Positions 26,468 through 36,596 of a DNA stretch of 44,254 nucleotides are shown here, one piece after another. The stretch is from NCBI GenBank assembly GCA_903858685.1, contig CAIOJR010000156.1:1-44254 (forward strand), in the 5' to 3' direction. Origin of the DNA: an uncultured Caulobacterales bacterium (lineage in GTDB: Bacteria > Pseudomonadota > Alphaproteobacteria > Caulobacterales > Caulobacteraceae). Made by a program: the position numbers and the translations under genes. Under the pieces are notes generated by a model, which saw nothing but the letters and a program-made list of their open reading frames with translations, did not search any database and was not told where the DNA came from. Every line of letters starts with the position of its first letter. Positions within the stretch are counted from its first letter, which is position 1.

Positions 26468-27046
26468 ATGGTGACCTTGAACAGAATCTATACGCGGACC
26501 GGTGACGGCGGGGAGACGCGACTGGCGACAGGCGAATCCGTGCCGAAAAATGATCCCCGTGTGGAAGCCTATGGGGCGGTGGACGAGACAAACGCGTGCA
26601 TCGGCCTGGTGCGTCTCCACACGTTGGATCTGCCCAGGCTCGACGGCATTCTGGCGCGAGTCCAGAATGAACTGTTCGATCTGGGCGCTGATCTGGCGAC
26701 GCCTGAGCGAGAAGGCGCCAAGGACCGTGGACCGGCGCTTCGGATCATCGCCTCTCAGGTGGATCGGCTGGAAGCCGATATAGACGCGCTGAACGCCGAC
26801 TTGCCGGATCTGACCTCATTCATCCTGCCCGGCGGCACGCCCGCGGCGGCCCATCTGCACCTGGCCCGCACGGTCTGTCGGCGCGCAGAGCGGCTGGTGG
26901 TCGGGCTGTCCCGCACGCCGTCAGAGCAGGTGTCGCGCGAGGCGGTGCAATATCTGAACCGGTTGTCGGACCTGTTGTTTGTCGCCTGCCGTCACGCCAA
27001 TGGCGCCGACGGCGACATTCTGTGGCGACCCGGCGCCAGTCGCTAA
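26468..27046 (+). CDS. Cob(I)alamin adenosyltransferase (PduO type)
   Basis: A 192-residue PduO-type ATP:cob(I)alamin adenosyltransferase. The N-terminal ATP motif [16 protein letters not shown] is at residues 7-22, followed by [46 protein letters not shown] near 118-142, and [17 protein letters not shown] near 160-178. It converts cob(I)alamin to adenosylcobalamin, the cofactor of ethylmalonyl-CoA and methylmalonyl-CoA mutases. Its place directly behind mcd fits cofactor supply to the ethylmalonyl-CoA pathway. It starts 7 bp after the HIG1 stop, so it is probably co-transcribed. Confidence 0.95.
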   Translation: MVTLNRIYTRTGDGGETRLATGESVPKNDPRVEAYGAVDETNACIGLVRLHTLDLPRLDGILARVQNELFDLGADLATPEREGAKDRGPALRIIASQVDRLEADIDALNADLPDLTSFILPGGTPAAAHLHLARTVCRRAERLVVGLSRTPSEQVSREAVQYLNRLSDLLFVACRHANGADGDILWRPGASR

Positions 27047-27055
27047 GGGATGAAT

Positions 27056-28060
27056 TCAGCCTCCCGGGCGCAGCCAGATGTCGCAGACCACGCCATCAGG
27101 TTCGAAATGGCGTTCAATGGTCAAGGTGTCCCGACTGACGACGGAAAAGAGCTCGGTGCCGAAGCCCCGATGACCTGTCGGCGTGACCGCCGGGCCGCCG
27201 CGCTCGCGCCAGGCGAGGTGCACCGTCGAGGCTGTAGCATCTACTGTCCAACCCAGCATGACGCGACCATCGGCACAGGACAGGGCGCCGTGCTTGACCG
27301 CATTGGTGGCCAGTTCCGTGAGCACCAGAGACAGGGTCACGGCGGCATGAACCGGCGCCACGAAGTCCGCACCCGGGTGGATCATGATCGCGGGCGAAAT
27401 GTCGTCAAGGAACGGGCTGAGGGCTTCCATCGCCAATTGGTGGAGATCTACCGGCTCCCAACCGGTGTGGGTCAGCAAGGCCTGGGCTCGAGCCAGGGCG
27501 TGAAGCCGCGCCTGAAAACGATCCCGGAATTGTGGGAGATCTGTGCAATGCCGGGCTGTGAGATTGACCAGTGCGCCGGTGAGGGCCAGTGAGTTGTTCA
27601 CCCGGTGCTGCAACTCCATCACAAGCAGTCTCAGCCGGGCGTCTGAGTCCTTCATCGTGATTTCCTGCGTCCGAAGGCTGGACACAGTGGTCCGGAGCCC
27701 ATGGGCGATCACAATGACCACGCTAGCGGATATGACAAACAGCAGCATGGAGACGGTGACGCTTGGCAGGCTCAGGCCGGCCCCGTGAAGGGTCAGCACG
27801 AAGAACCCGAATATGGCGGCGGTGATGAGGCCGCCGATGGGGCCTGCCCGGACAGCCGATAGGGTGAGCGCCGGAAAGATCAGGATAAAGGGGAAGCTGC
27901 GCCCCAGTACGGCCTCCAAAGGGAGGCGCATCACAAGCGCGGCCAGGCCGCAGGCGGCTCCAAAAAGACATTGGAAAACAAACGTTTCGGGCTCTTCGGG
28001 CAGAAGCGCCAGCATTAGCCTCGAGGGCCAGTCTATCGGAGTATATCTAGGCACTCCCAT
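27056..28060 (-). CDS. HWE-family sensor histidine kinase (membrane-bound)
   Basis: A membrane kinase of about 334 residues. The N-terminal part has four hydrophobic segments (residues about 25-125) of DUF4118 type, reading PFILIFPALTLSAVRAGPIGGLITAAIFG. A short coiled region leads to ELQHRVNNSLALTGALV with the phospho-accepting His, followed by the N-box LVLTELATNAVKHGAL and a WRERGGP segment, the W-x-E of HWE kinases. A final GTELFSVVSRDTL is the G2-like region. No PAS or periplasmic sensor domain is evident, so the signal is probably sensed in the membrane. The start is uncertain: GTG 28069, ATG 28060 or ATG 28015. No response regulator is next to it, so it is an orphan, and it is convergent with the adenosyltransferase. 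Confidence 0.88.
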   Translation of the reverse strand: MGVPRYTPIDWPSRLMLALLPEEPETFVFQCLFGAACGLAALVMRLPLEAVLGRSFPFILIFPALTLSAVRAGPIGGLITAAIFGFFVLTLHGAGLSLPSVTVSMLLFVISASVVIVIAHGLRTTVSSLRTQEITMKDSDARLRLLVMELQHRVNNSLALTGALVNLTARHCTDLPQFRDRFQARLHALARAQALLTHTGWEPVDLHQLAMEALSPFLDDISPAIMIHPGADFVAPVHAAVTLSLVLTELATNAVKHGALSCADGRVMLGWTVDATASTVHLAWRERGGPAVTPTGHRGFGTELFSVVSRDTLTIERHFEPDGVVCDIWLRPGG

Positions 28061-28169
28061 GCATGACACGACGTCCGGAGCTTGTCAGTCTGTTTGGAGT
28101 CATCGGCGACAATTGAACAGGTCAGACATCTCATCGGACAAATCAGTTTGCGGGCGAAACGCCCACAGA

Positions 28170-28197
28170 AAAATCCGATCTGACTGGATCGGATTTT
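28170..28197 (-). terminator. Rho-independent terminator after the DUF2794 gene
   Basis: On the minus strand AAAATCCGATC and GATCGGATTTT form a perfect 11-bp stem with a 6-base loop, and the strand continues with TTTTTC. It is 65 bases downstream of the DUF2794 stop, so it closes that leftward transcript. Confidence 0.85.
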
Positions 28198-28261
28198 GCT
28201 CATAACCCGATATGATTTGTGCATTTTCTACGACGAACTGGTGTCCAACTCGTCGGAAATT

Positions 28262-28621
28262 CTAGTCAATCACGCGGAATTTTCGGCTTTCGAAAGCCTT
28301 GAGCGCCTGACCAAGTTCCTGCCCCCGGCGCAGAACCACTTCGCCCTGTCCGATCACCGCAAACGCCCCCTGCTTGCGCGCCAGGGCGGGTCGTTTTTCT
28401 ATCCGATAGAGAGGCGCCTCCGAGGCGCGGCGGAAGATGGCGAAGACTGCGGCTTCACGACCGCCGGCAATGGCATAGTCGCGCCACTCGCCCGCCGCCA
28501 CCATCCGGCCATAGACACGCAGTATGGCGTCCAGCTCGCGCCGCTCGAAAAAGACCTGAGGCGCGCTTTTGACAGGCTCCGGCGCTGCCGACAGGTGAGA
28601 CCCCTGACCTTCAGAACTCAT
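28262..28621 (-). CDS. DUF2794 family protein
   Basis: A 119-residue protein of the alphaproteobacterial DUF2794 family, recognised from FERRELDAILRVYGRMVAAGEWRDYAI, AVFAIFRRASEAPLYRIEK.P.LARKQGAFAV and a final RRGQELGQALKAF. The function is unknown. No signal peptide or membrane segment is seen. I use the ATG at 28621 instead of a TTG at 28651. It sits 88 bp beyond the end of flhA on the same strand, but it is widely conserved in non-flagellated relatives as I recall, so it is probably not a flagellar gene. It has its own terminator at 28170-28197. Confidence 0.85.
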   Translation of the reverse strand: MSSEGQGSHLSAAPEPVKSAPQVFFERRELDAILRVYGRMVAAGEWRDYAIAGGREAAVFAIFRRASEAPLYRIEKRPALARKQGAFAVIGQGEVVLRRGQELGQALKAFESRKFRVID

Positions 28622-28709
28622 GGGCGGTGCGAACCTCGACGATGTCCTCAACAGGTCAAGGTTAGCTGATCAACCGTCGGGTGGAAGCCCAAAACGCTGT
28701 ATACGGACG

Positions 28710-30791
28710 TCAGATTTGCCCGAGCGTCTTCAGACGCGCGCGCGGATGGATTTCGTTCTGGCTCATCACGGTGGTCTGGCTTCGCACGCGCTCGATGATG
28801 GAGCGCACATAGGGACGCACGCCGGCGCTGGTCAAAAGGACGGGTGTTTCACCCTGCTGGGCCGCCTGGTCGAAGCTGTCCCTCAGGGCCTGGATGAAGG
28901 CTTGCAGGCGCGAAGGCGCCAGGGCCAGCTGGCGATCCTCGCCCTGTCCGATCAGGGACTCGCCAAAGGCCTGCTCCCAGTCGGGCGACAGGGTGATGAT
29001 GGGCAAGGCGCCGTCGTCGGACCGGTTCTGCCAGCAGAGCTGCTTGGCCAGACGCGCACGTACATGCTCCACGATCGCCGTCAAGCCGGAATGCGGCCCC
29101 GCCACCTCGCCTATGCCTTCCAGAATGGTTGGAAGGTCGCGCACCGAGACTCGCTCCTTCAGCAAGGATTGCAGGACGCGCTGCATGGTGGAGGCGGAGG
29201 CCAGAGCCGGAATCAGATCTTCCGCCAGCTTCTTTTGTTCCGCGGGCAGATCGCGCAATAGTTTCTGGACCTCGGCATAGGACAGAAGCTCTGGCATGGA
29301 GTCCTTGAGAATCTCCGTCAGGTGCGTCGTCAGGACCGTGGCCGGGTCTACGATCGTATAGCCGCGGAAGGTGGCCTCCTCCCGCAAGGAATCGTCGATC
29401 CAGGTGGCGGGCAGGCCGAACGCGGGTTCGCGGACATGCTGTCCAGGCAGATCAACCTGGGAGCCGCGCGGGTCCATGGCCATGAGGGAGCCGATCTTCA
29501 CCTCGCCCGAGCCGGCCTCCATCTCCTTGATGCGGATGGAATAGCCCTCCGTCGCCAGCCGCATATTGTCCAGAATGCGTACGCTGGGCATGACAAAACC
29601 GAACTCCTGGGCCAGGGTTCGGCGAAGCGCCCGGATCTGATCGGTCAGCTTGCGGCCGTCCACGTCGTTGATCAGACCCAGCAGGCCATAGCCCAGCTCG
29701 ATCTTGACATCATCCATGGCCAGGGCCGTGGTGATCGGCTCCTCCACATCCTCGACGGGCTTGACCTCTACAGGCTCCGCCACGGGCTTGGCGTTGGCCG
29801 TGCGCCAGGCCAGCATGCCGGCGCCGAGCGCAATGGCGGCGAAGGGCAGGATGGGCATGCCGGGCACCAGCCCGATCACGCCCGCGGCGCCGGACACAAT
29901 TCCCAGACTGACCGGGTTCCTGGCGAGCTGGGTGGTCAGGGCCTTGTCAGCGGGGCCTTCAATGCCGGATTTGGCGACCAGAAGGCCCGCCGCAATGGAG
30001 ATGATCAGGGCGGGAACCTGGCTGACCAGCCCCTCGCCGATCGTCAGGATCGTATAGCTCGACGCCGCCGTCTGGAATGACACGTGGTGCTGGACCACGC
30101 CGATCAACATGCCGCCGATGATGTTGACAAAGGTGATGAAGATGCCGGCCATGGCGTCGCCGCGCACGAATTTCGACGCGCCGTCCATGGAGCCGAAGAA
30201 CTGGCTTTCCTGTTCCAGCTCCTTGCGTCGGCGCTTGGCTTCCTTGTCGTCGATCACCCCGGACGACAGATCCGCATCGATCGCCATCTGCTTGCCAGGC
30301 ATGGAATCGAGGGTGAAGCGGGCCGCCACTTCGGCGATCCGGGTCGAGCCTTTGGTGATGACGACAAAGTTGACGATCACCAGGATGATGAAGACCACCA
30401 CGCCGATGACATAGTTGCCGCCCATCATCAGACGGCCAAAGGCCTGGATCAACATCCCCGCCGGATCGCCGCCCTCGTGGCCGTGGGTCAGGATAAGTCG
30501 CGTCGAGGCGATGTTGAGGCCAAGCCGGTAGAGGGTCGCCACCAGAAGCACGGTGGGAAATGCGGTGAAGTCCAGGGGCTTCTTCATCAGAAGCGCCGTC
30601 ATCAGGATCAGGACGGCGGCCATCAGCGACATGGCCAGCAGCATGTCGATCAGGAAGGCTGGAATCGGCAGAACCAGCATGAGCAGGATCGCCACGATCC
30701 CGAGCGCCATGGCCACGTCGCCACGCGCCACCCAGCTCCACAACAGGGCTGGAGTGATCTGCGGCTGTGCTGGTGCGCTGACGCCCGCCAT
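28710..30791 (-). CDS. flhA: Flagellar export apparatus protein FlhA
   Basis: A 693-residue inner-membrane protein of the FHIPEP family. About eight transmembrane helices occupy residues 30-330, beginning VAMALGIVAILLMLVLPIPAF. The conserved cytoplasmic loop has LDSMPGKQMAIDADLSSGVID.KEAKRRRKELEQESQFFGSMDGASKFVRGDA near 155-220. A large C-terminal domain forms the nonameric ring that binds chaperone-substrate complexes. It is a core part of the flagellar type III export gate. It is the last gene of the fliF-fliG-fliH-fliN-flbD-flhA unit, 23 bp after flbD, in the order known from Caulobacter. Confidence 0.97.
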   Translation of the reverse strand: MAGVSAPAQPQITPALLWSWVARGDVAMALGIVAILLMLVLPIPAFLIDMLLAMSLMAAVLILMTALLMKKPLDFTAFPTVLLVATLYRLGLNIASTRLILTHGHEGGDPAGMLIQAFGRLMMGGNYVIGVVVFIILVIVNFVVITKGSTRIAEVAARFTLDSMPGKQMAIDADLSSGVIDDKEAKRRRKELEQESQFFGSMDGASKFVRGDAMAGIFITFVNIIGGMLIGVVQHHVSFQTAASSYTILTIGEGLVSQVPALIISIAAGLLVAKSGIEGPADKALTTQLARNPVSLGIVSGAAGVIGLVPGMPILPFAAIALGAGMLAWRTANAKPVAEPVEVKPVEDVEEPITTALAMDDVKIELGYGLLGLINDVDGRKLTDQIRALRRTLAQEFGFVMPSVRILDNMRLATEGYSIRIKEMEAGSGEVKIGSLMAMDPRGSQVDLPGQHVREPAFGLPATWIDDSLREEATFRGYTIVDPATVLTTHLTEILKDSMPELLSYAEVQKLLRDLPAEQKKLAEDLIPALASASTMQRVLQSLLKERVSVRDLPTILEGIGEVAGPHSGLTAIVEHVRARLAKQLCWQNRSDDGALPIITLSPDWEQAFGESLIGQGEDRQLALAPSRLQAFIQALRDSFDQAAQQGETPVLLTSAGVRPYVRSIIERVRSQTTVMSQNEIHPRARLKTLGQI

Positions 30792-30814
30792 ACGGGGTTC
30801 CTATCGGACGATCA

Positions 30815-32203
<1,389 letters not shown>

Positions 32204-32244
32204 GGTCCGTTCTCCTTATGTCTTCCGATCAGATTCGCGCGCCA

Positions 32245-32577
32245 TCAGGCGTTGGAATCGCCGTCCTTGATGATTTCCGTCATGGTCACGCCGAGACGCT
32301 CGTCCACGACGACCACCTCGCCGCGGGCCACCAGCCGGTTGTTCACATAGATATCGATCGCCTCGCCGACCTTGCGATCCAGCTCCAGCACACTGCCCTG
32401 GGTCAGCTTCAACAGGTCCGAAACCGACAGGCTCGTCTTGCCGATCACGGCCGAGATCTGAACCGGCACGTCGAAGACAGGCGCCAGATCCTGGGCGGTC
32501 TTTTCTTCATATTCCGCAGCTCCACCCGGTTGGTGGGCGTTGTCGAACTGCTCAAGATTTAGGGTCTCATCGCTCAT
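32245..32577 (-). CDS. fliN: Flagellar motor switch protein FliN
   Basis: A 110-residue protein with a C-terminal SpoA/FliN domain: LAPVFDVPVQISAVIGKTSLSVSDLLKLTQGSVLELDRKVGEAIDIYVNNRLVARGEVVVVDERLGVTMTEII, the canonical FliN pattern. The short acidic N-terminus is variable. FliN forms the base of the C-ring with FliM and docks FliH for export. The gene begins 2 bp after fliH, so translation is coupled. FliM is not in this window. Confidence 0.96.
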   Translation of the reverse strand: MSDETLNLEQFDNAHQPGGAAEYEEKTAQDLAPVFDVPVQISAVIGKTSLSVSDLLKLTQGSVLELDRKVGEAIDIYVNNRLVARGEVVVVDERLGVTMTEIIKDGDSNA

Positions 32578-32579
32578 GG

Positions 32580-33224
32580 CTAGGACTCCTGATCAAAGAC
32601 GACGGGTTCGCCATGCAGCCCTTCAGCCGCCAGCGCCGTCGATAGGGCGTGGGATACCGCCACCTCGGCCTGGGCGGGATCGAACCGCGCACGCCCGTCC
32701 CCCCAATCGAACATAAAGGCGGCGCGTGGCAGGGATGGGTCCACCCTGACAATGATTTGACCGGACAGGCCTATCTCGTCGGCGGCGCTGTTGAGCGCTT
32801 TCGTCAGGTGTTCGGCGTCGTTGGCGCTGGCGCGCACCATCAAGCGGGGCTCGGACTGAAGTTCGCCAGCCAGGGCCGCCAGCGCCGCTTGGGCGGGGGC
32901 CTGGGGAAAGCGATCCAGCGCCGCGTCGGCGATACGGCGCGCGCAGACCAAGGCCAGCTCCGCACTGGCCACGCGATGTTCCTGCGCCAGATGGGCCAGG
33001 GCGCCCAGAGCCTGGCGGGTGTCATGGGCGATCTCGGACAGGCTGGCGGCGATGTGTTGCTGGGCCAGCGCCACAGCGGAGCGTTCGCCCTGGGCATGGC
33101 CCTCGGCGCGCGCCGCATCGACCTCTTCCTGTGAAAAGGCGCGGCGAGGGCGGACCGATTCGATCACACGTCCCCCGTCGAAGACCGTGTCGAAGGTAAA
33201 TTTTCGGGGGAGCTGATCTGTCAT
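32580..33224 (-). CDS. fliH: Flagellar assembly protein FliH (FlbE)
   Basis: A 214-residue FliH/FlbE protein, identified partly by place between fliG and fliN. It begins with a short basic segment (MTDQLPRKFTFDTVFDGG), followed by an alanine- and glutamate-rich helix (FSQEEVDAARAEGHAQGERSAVALAQQHIAASL) and a C-terminal domain ending RARFDPAQAEVAVSHALSTALA, as in FliH/YscL stators. FliH regulates the FliI ATPase and links it to the C-ring through FliN. In Caulobacter the gene at this place is called flbE and also affects FlbD-dependent timing. Its ATG comes 1 bp after the fliG stop. Confidence 0.88.
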   Translation of the reverse strand: MTDQLPRKFTFDTVFDGGRVIESVRPRRAFSQEEVDAARAEGHAQGERSAVALAQQHIAASLSEIAHDTRQALGALAHLAQEHRVASAELALVCARRIADAALDRFPQAPAQAALAALAGELQSEPRLMVRASANDAEHLTKALNSAADEIGLSGQIIVRVDPSLPRAAFMFDWGDGRARFDPAQAEVAVSHALSTALAAEGLHGEPVVFDQES

Positions 33225-33225
33225 G

Positions 33226-34257
33226 TCAGTAGATCAGCTCATCGTCGCCGCCGGAGCCGGCCAGCATGATTTCGCCCTTGGCGGCCAGATCCTTGGCGAT
33301 CTGGACCATGGCCATCTGGGCCTGATCGACGTCCTTCAGACGCACGGGGCCCATGCTTTCCATGTCTTCTCGCATGATCTTCGCGGCGCGCTCGCTCATA
33401 TTGGAGAAGAACATTTCGCGCAGTGCGTCGGATGCGCCCTTCAGGCCGAGGCACAGGGCGTCCTTTTCCACAGCCCGCAAAAGGGTCTGCACCCCGCCAG
33501 GGTCGAGCTTGGACAGGTCTTCAAAGACGAACATCAGGGCGCGAATGCGTTCGGCGGATTCGCGGTTGCGTTCTTCCAGCGCCGCAATGAACCTGGCCTC
33601 GGTCTGGCGATCGAAATTGTTGAAGATGTCCGCCATCATTTCGTGGCTGTCGCGCTTGGAGGTGCGCGCCAGGTTGGACATGAACTCCGTGCGCAAGGTC
33701 TGTTCGATCTTGTCGAGAATGTCGCGCTGGACGGGCTCCATGCGCAACATCCGTGTCACGCACTCCAGGGCGAAGTCTTCCGGAAGGGCCGAAAGGACGC
33801 GGCTGGCGTGTTCGCCCTTGATCTTGGACAGGACGACGGCGACGGTCTGGGGATATTCGTTCTTCAGATAGTTGGCCAGAACCGCTTCGTTCACATTGGC
33901 CAGCTTGTCCCACATGGTGCGACCCGCCGGACCGCGGATCTCCTCCATGAGAAGCTCCACCTTTTCCGGCGGCAGAAAGGCCGTCAGCAGGCGCTGGGTC
34001 TGTTCGAAGGACCCCATGATCGCGCCGGTGGAGGACATGCCCGAGACGAACTCGACCAGCAGGGCCTCAACCACGGTGGACGACACTGTTCCCAGGCTGG
34101 ACATGGCCTGGGAGATCTCCTTGATCTCCTCGTCGTCCAGCGATTCCCACAGGCCGGCATGGTCCTCGCCAAGGGCCAGCAGGACGATGGCCGCCTTCTC
34201 AACGCCAGAGAGCTTGCTGATGTCGTCGACGGCGGCTTTCTTACGCGCAAGCGCCAT
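33226..34257 (-). CDS. fliG: Flagellar motor switch protein FliG
   Basis: A 343-residue FliG with the usual three domains. The N-terminal part [41 protein letters not shown] binds FliF; the middle [26 protein letters not shown] corresponds to the EHPQ motif, here EYPQ; and the C-terminal torque domain has [17 protein letters not shown], where alternating charges contact the stator. The protein ends DDELIY. It is 2 bp after fliF and 1 bp before fliH, tight coupling within the early operon. Confidence 0.97.
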   Translation of the reverse strand: MALARKKAAVDDISKLSGVEKAAIVLLALGEDHAGLWESLDDEEIKEISQAMSSLGTVSSTVVEALLVEFVSGMSSTGAIMGSFEQTQRLLTAFLPPEKVELLMEEIRGPAGRTMWDKLANVNEAVLANYLKNEYPQTVAVVLSKIKGEHASRVLSALPEDFALECVTRMLRMEPVQRDILDKIEQTLRTEFMSNLARTSKRDSHEMMADIFNNFDRQTEARFIAALEERNRESAERIRALMFVFEDLSKLDPGGVQTLLRAVEKDALCLGLKGASDALREMFFSNMSERAAKIMREDMESMGPVRLKDVDQAQMAMVQIAKDLAAKGEIMLAGSGGDDELIY

Positions 34258-34259
34258 GA

Positions 34260-35888
34260 TCAGGCCTCATGCAGCCAGCTCCGGAGGATCGAAACCGATT
34301 CCTCCGGATGATGTTCAATAAACTCCGACACCTTCTTGACCGACGAGGCGCGGACCTGACCCTCGATCTTGGCGATGTCGATCTTCTGGTCGAACTCGCC
34401 CTGGGGCAGGGCGGGCATGCCGCCGCCTTCGACCGCGAATTGCGCCGTCCCGCCCTCATAGACCCCGCCGCCGCCTGGAGCCAATTGCAGGGCGCGGCCG
34501 CCCGCGCCGACGGCGACGCTCTGGCCAGGACGCAGCATCGGGCGCACCACGAACAGAATGAGCAAGGCGGTCACGATCACCATCACCACCAGTTCGGCGA
34601 TGCGGATCATGTCGCTTTGGTCGAGGCTGAAGGGAAGCGCGCTGATCGGGGCTTCAGGCGGGTGATCAAAGCGCACATTCAGCACCTGCACCTGATCGCC
34701 GCGCTTTTCATCAAAGCCGATCGCGGCGCGCACCAGGGTGTCGATCCGTTGCATTTCCTCGGCTGACCGCGGCGCATAGGCGCCGGGCTTGCCGCCGGGG
34801 CCGATGGGCGTCACGCCATCCACGGCCACCGACACGGACAGCTTCTTCAGCGTGCCGGGCTCCTGGATGGTGGTTTTGACAGACTTGGAGATTTCATAAT
34901 TGGTGGTCTCATCGGTCTTGTTGGCCGAAGAGGTCTGGTTGGCCCCCCCGCTCAGATTCTGGGCGCCGGGCAGGTTCTGAGAGGCTGAGACCCCGCCCAG
35001 GCCTGAGGGTTTGTCCTCCTTGCTGGAATCCTGACCCGTGGAGGTGGAGCGCACGACCTGACCGTCGGGGTCGAATTTTTCTTCCTGGGTGGTGACGCGG
35101 CTCTTGTCCACATCGGCGGCGACATTGACGCGCACCTTGCCCACCCCGACCACGCCCTCCACCAGGTCCTTCACCTGATGGCGGATGCGTTCCTCAATAT
35201 CGGTCTGTTCCGCCGAGGCTGAGCCTCCGCCCGCGCCGGGCTCGTCCATGCCCGCCAGCATGGCGCCGGTCTGGTCGGTCAGCGCCACCCGCTGTGGCTT
35301 GAGGTTGGGCGTGGCGGCGGCGACAAGATTGCGGATGGCGCGGATCTGATCGGGCGTCAGCTTGCGTCCGCCGGTCTCGACCATCACAGAGGCGGACGGC
35401 TCGTCCTGATCCTGATCAAACAGGGCGCGCTTGGGGATGTTGAGCAGCACGCGCGCCTGGGTGACGCCCTGGATGGAGCGAATGGTGCGGGCCAGTTCGC
35501 CTTCGGCGGCGCGTTTGGCGTTGATGTTCTGGATGAAATCGGTCTGTCCCAGCGCCGGGGCGGAATCAAAGATTTCATAGCCCACCGAGCCGGAGGTCGG
35601 CAGCCCCTTGGAGGACAGCATCAGGCGCGCCTGATCAACCTTGTCGCGGTCAACCATGATCACTGTGCCGCCGCCCTTGGCCTCGTACTTGATCCCCGCC
35701 TGATCGAGCGACTGGGTGATCTGGGAGGCTTCTTTTAGGTCGAGATTGGAATAGAGCAGCGCCTTGGCGTCGCCGCCCACATGGGTCATCAGCATCACAA
35801 GCACAGCGACCAGCCCGAAGGCCGATCCCATGATCGCCGCCAATCTTCCGACGCCGAAGCGTTCGATCGCCTGGAGCAGTCCCTGCAC
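34260..35888 (-). CDS. fliF: Flagellar MS-ring protein FliF
   Basis: A 542-residue MS-ring subunit. Transmembrane helix 1 is at residues about 18-37 and helix 2 at about 440-462 ([18 protein letters not shown]). Ring-building motif 1 starts [13 protein letters not shown]; the RBM2 region has [26 protein letters not shown]; the long periplasmic loop is rich in Ser, Asn and Gly near 300-330. The C-terminal cytoplasmic tail that binds FliG contains [34 protein letters not shown]. It is the first gene of the early class II operon; a CtrA-like box lies 69-84 bp upstream of the ATG. Confidence 0.97.
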   Translation of the reverse strand: MQGLLQAIERFGVGRLAAIMGSAFGLVAVLVMLMTHVGGDAKALLYSNLDLKEASQITQSLDQAGIKYEAKGGGTVIMVDRDKVDQARLMLSSKGLPTSGSVGYEIFDSAPALGQTDFIQNINAKRAAEGELARTIRSIQGVTQARVLLNIPKRALFDQDQDEPSASVMVETGGRKLTPDQIRAIRNLVAAATPNLKPQRVALTDQTGAMLAGMDEPGAGGGSASAEQTDIEERIRHQVKDLVEGVVGVGKVRVNVAADVDKSRVTTQEEKFDPDGQVVRSTSTGQDSSKEDKPSGLGGVSASQNLPGAQNLSGGANQTSSANKTDETTNYEISKSVKTTIQEPGTLKKLSVSVAVDGVTPIGPGGKPGAYAPRSAEEMQRIDTLVRAAIGFDEKRGDQVQVLNVRFDHPPEAPISALPFSLDQSDMIRIAELVVMVIVTALLILFVVRPMLRPGQSVAVGAGGRALQLAPGGGGVYEGGTAQFAVEGGGMPALPQGEFDQKIDIAKIEGQVRASSVKKVSEFIEHHPEESVSILRSWLHEA

Positions 35889-35956
35889 GCTTACCTCATC
35901 CCCCGCAGACGAGACGCCAGACCCGTCGCCGCTAGGCAGGAATTACCGGGTGTCTG

Positions 35957-35972
35957 GTAAACGAGGCTTTAA
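35957..35972 (-). promoter_or_regulatory. CtrA-like box upstream of fliF
   Basis: On the minus strand TTAA-AGCCTCG-TTTAC, against the CtrA consensus TTAA-N7-TTAAC, with one mismatch. It is 69-84 bp upstream of the fliF ATG, with a TAATTC-like -10 about 10 bp beyond it. CtrA activates the Caulobacter fliF promoter, so this fits the family arrangement. Confidence 0.65.
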
Positions 35973-36052
35973 GAAGTCGCTTGGATTGGCGGCCAATTGT
36001 AAACTTGCGGGCTCTGGCCCGACCGGCGCTCATGACCTGCATCAAAACAGCA

Positions 36053-36079
36053 ACGCCCCGCATACGGGATGCGGGGCGT
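36053..36079 (-). terminator. Terminator of sciP
   Basis: Perfect 11-bp stem ACGCCCCGCAT / ATGCGGGGCGT with a 5-base loop, followed on the minus strand by TGCTGTTTTG. It lies 70 bases beyond the sciP stop and upstream of the fliF promoter, insulating the two. Confidence 0.85.
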
Positions 36080-36148
36080 CGTTGTCTGACAGTTTGGCCA
36101 AGACCGGGACCCTGGCGCTTGACCACGGTTTCGGTCTCCGTCCTCGCT

Positions 36149-36433
36149 CTATTCCCGGTATTGCTGGATGCGCGTGGTGCGCAGTCCTGCAAGCCCGTGT
36201 TTGTCGATCGCCTGTTGCCAGGCGATGAACTCTTCATTGGTCAGCTTGTAACGATCACAAGCGTCGTCAAAGGTCAGAAGGCCGCCGCGAACCGCAGCCA
36301 CCACCTCAGCCTTGCGCCGGATCACCCATCTTTGGGTGTTCGCCGGCGGAAGATCGGCCAGGGTCAAAGGAGCGCCCGTAGGACCGATCACGTATTTTTC
36401 GCCCTTATTGTTCAGGCGTTGTTGCTGCAACAT
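36149..36433 (-). CDS. sciP: CtrA inhibitor SciP (DUF1153)
   Basis: A 94-residue DNA-binding protein of the SciP family (DUF1153). The hallmarks are KYVIGPTGAPLTLADLPPANTQRWVIRRKAEVVAAVRGGLLTFDDACDRYKLTNEEFIAWQQAIDKHGLAGLRTTRIQQYR, which includes a winged helix-turn-helix-like core. In Caulobacter SciP accumulates late, binds CtrA-activated promoters and blocks RNA polymerase recruitment, closing the flagellar and CtrA regulon in swarmer cells. Its ATG is preceded by GGAAGG. The gene lies between flgE and fliF exactly as in Caulobacter and has its own promoter region (163 bp) and terminator. Confidence 0.97.
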   Translation of the reverse strand: MLQQQRLNNKGEKYVIGPTGAPLTLADLPPANTQRWVIRRKAEVVAAVRGGLLTFDDACDRYKLTNEEFIAWQQAIDKHGLAGLRTTRIQQYRE

Positions 36434-36482
36434 GGCTGTCAGGCCTTCCCATCACCACAGGGCGGCAGATTACCCAACGCGA

Positions 36483-36498
36483 CATAACATCGGCTTAA
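36483..36498 (-). promoter_or_regulatory. Weak CtrA-like box upstream of sciP
   Basis: On the minus strand TTAA-GCCGATG-TTATG, matching the first half of the CtrA site exactly and three of five bases of the second. It is 50-65 bp upstream of the sciP ATG. sciP is CtrA-activated in Caulobacter, so the location is sensible, but the sequence match is moderate. Confidence 0.4.
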
Positions 36499-36596
36499 TC
36501 TGGATAGTAAAAATTTGGTCACCATTTGTGTTTCCTTATGAGACACTTAGGCGTCCCAAGTCTTTATCTCGAAGTTTGAATTATTAAACTCCGTTA

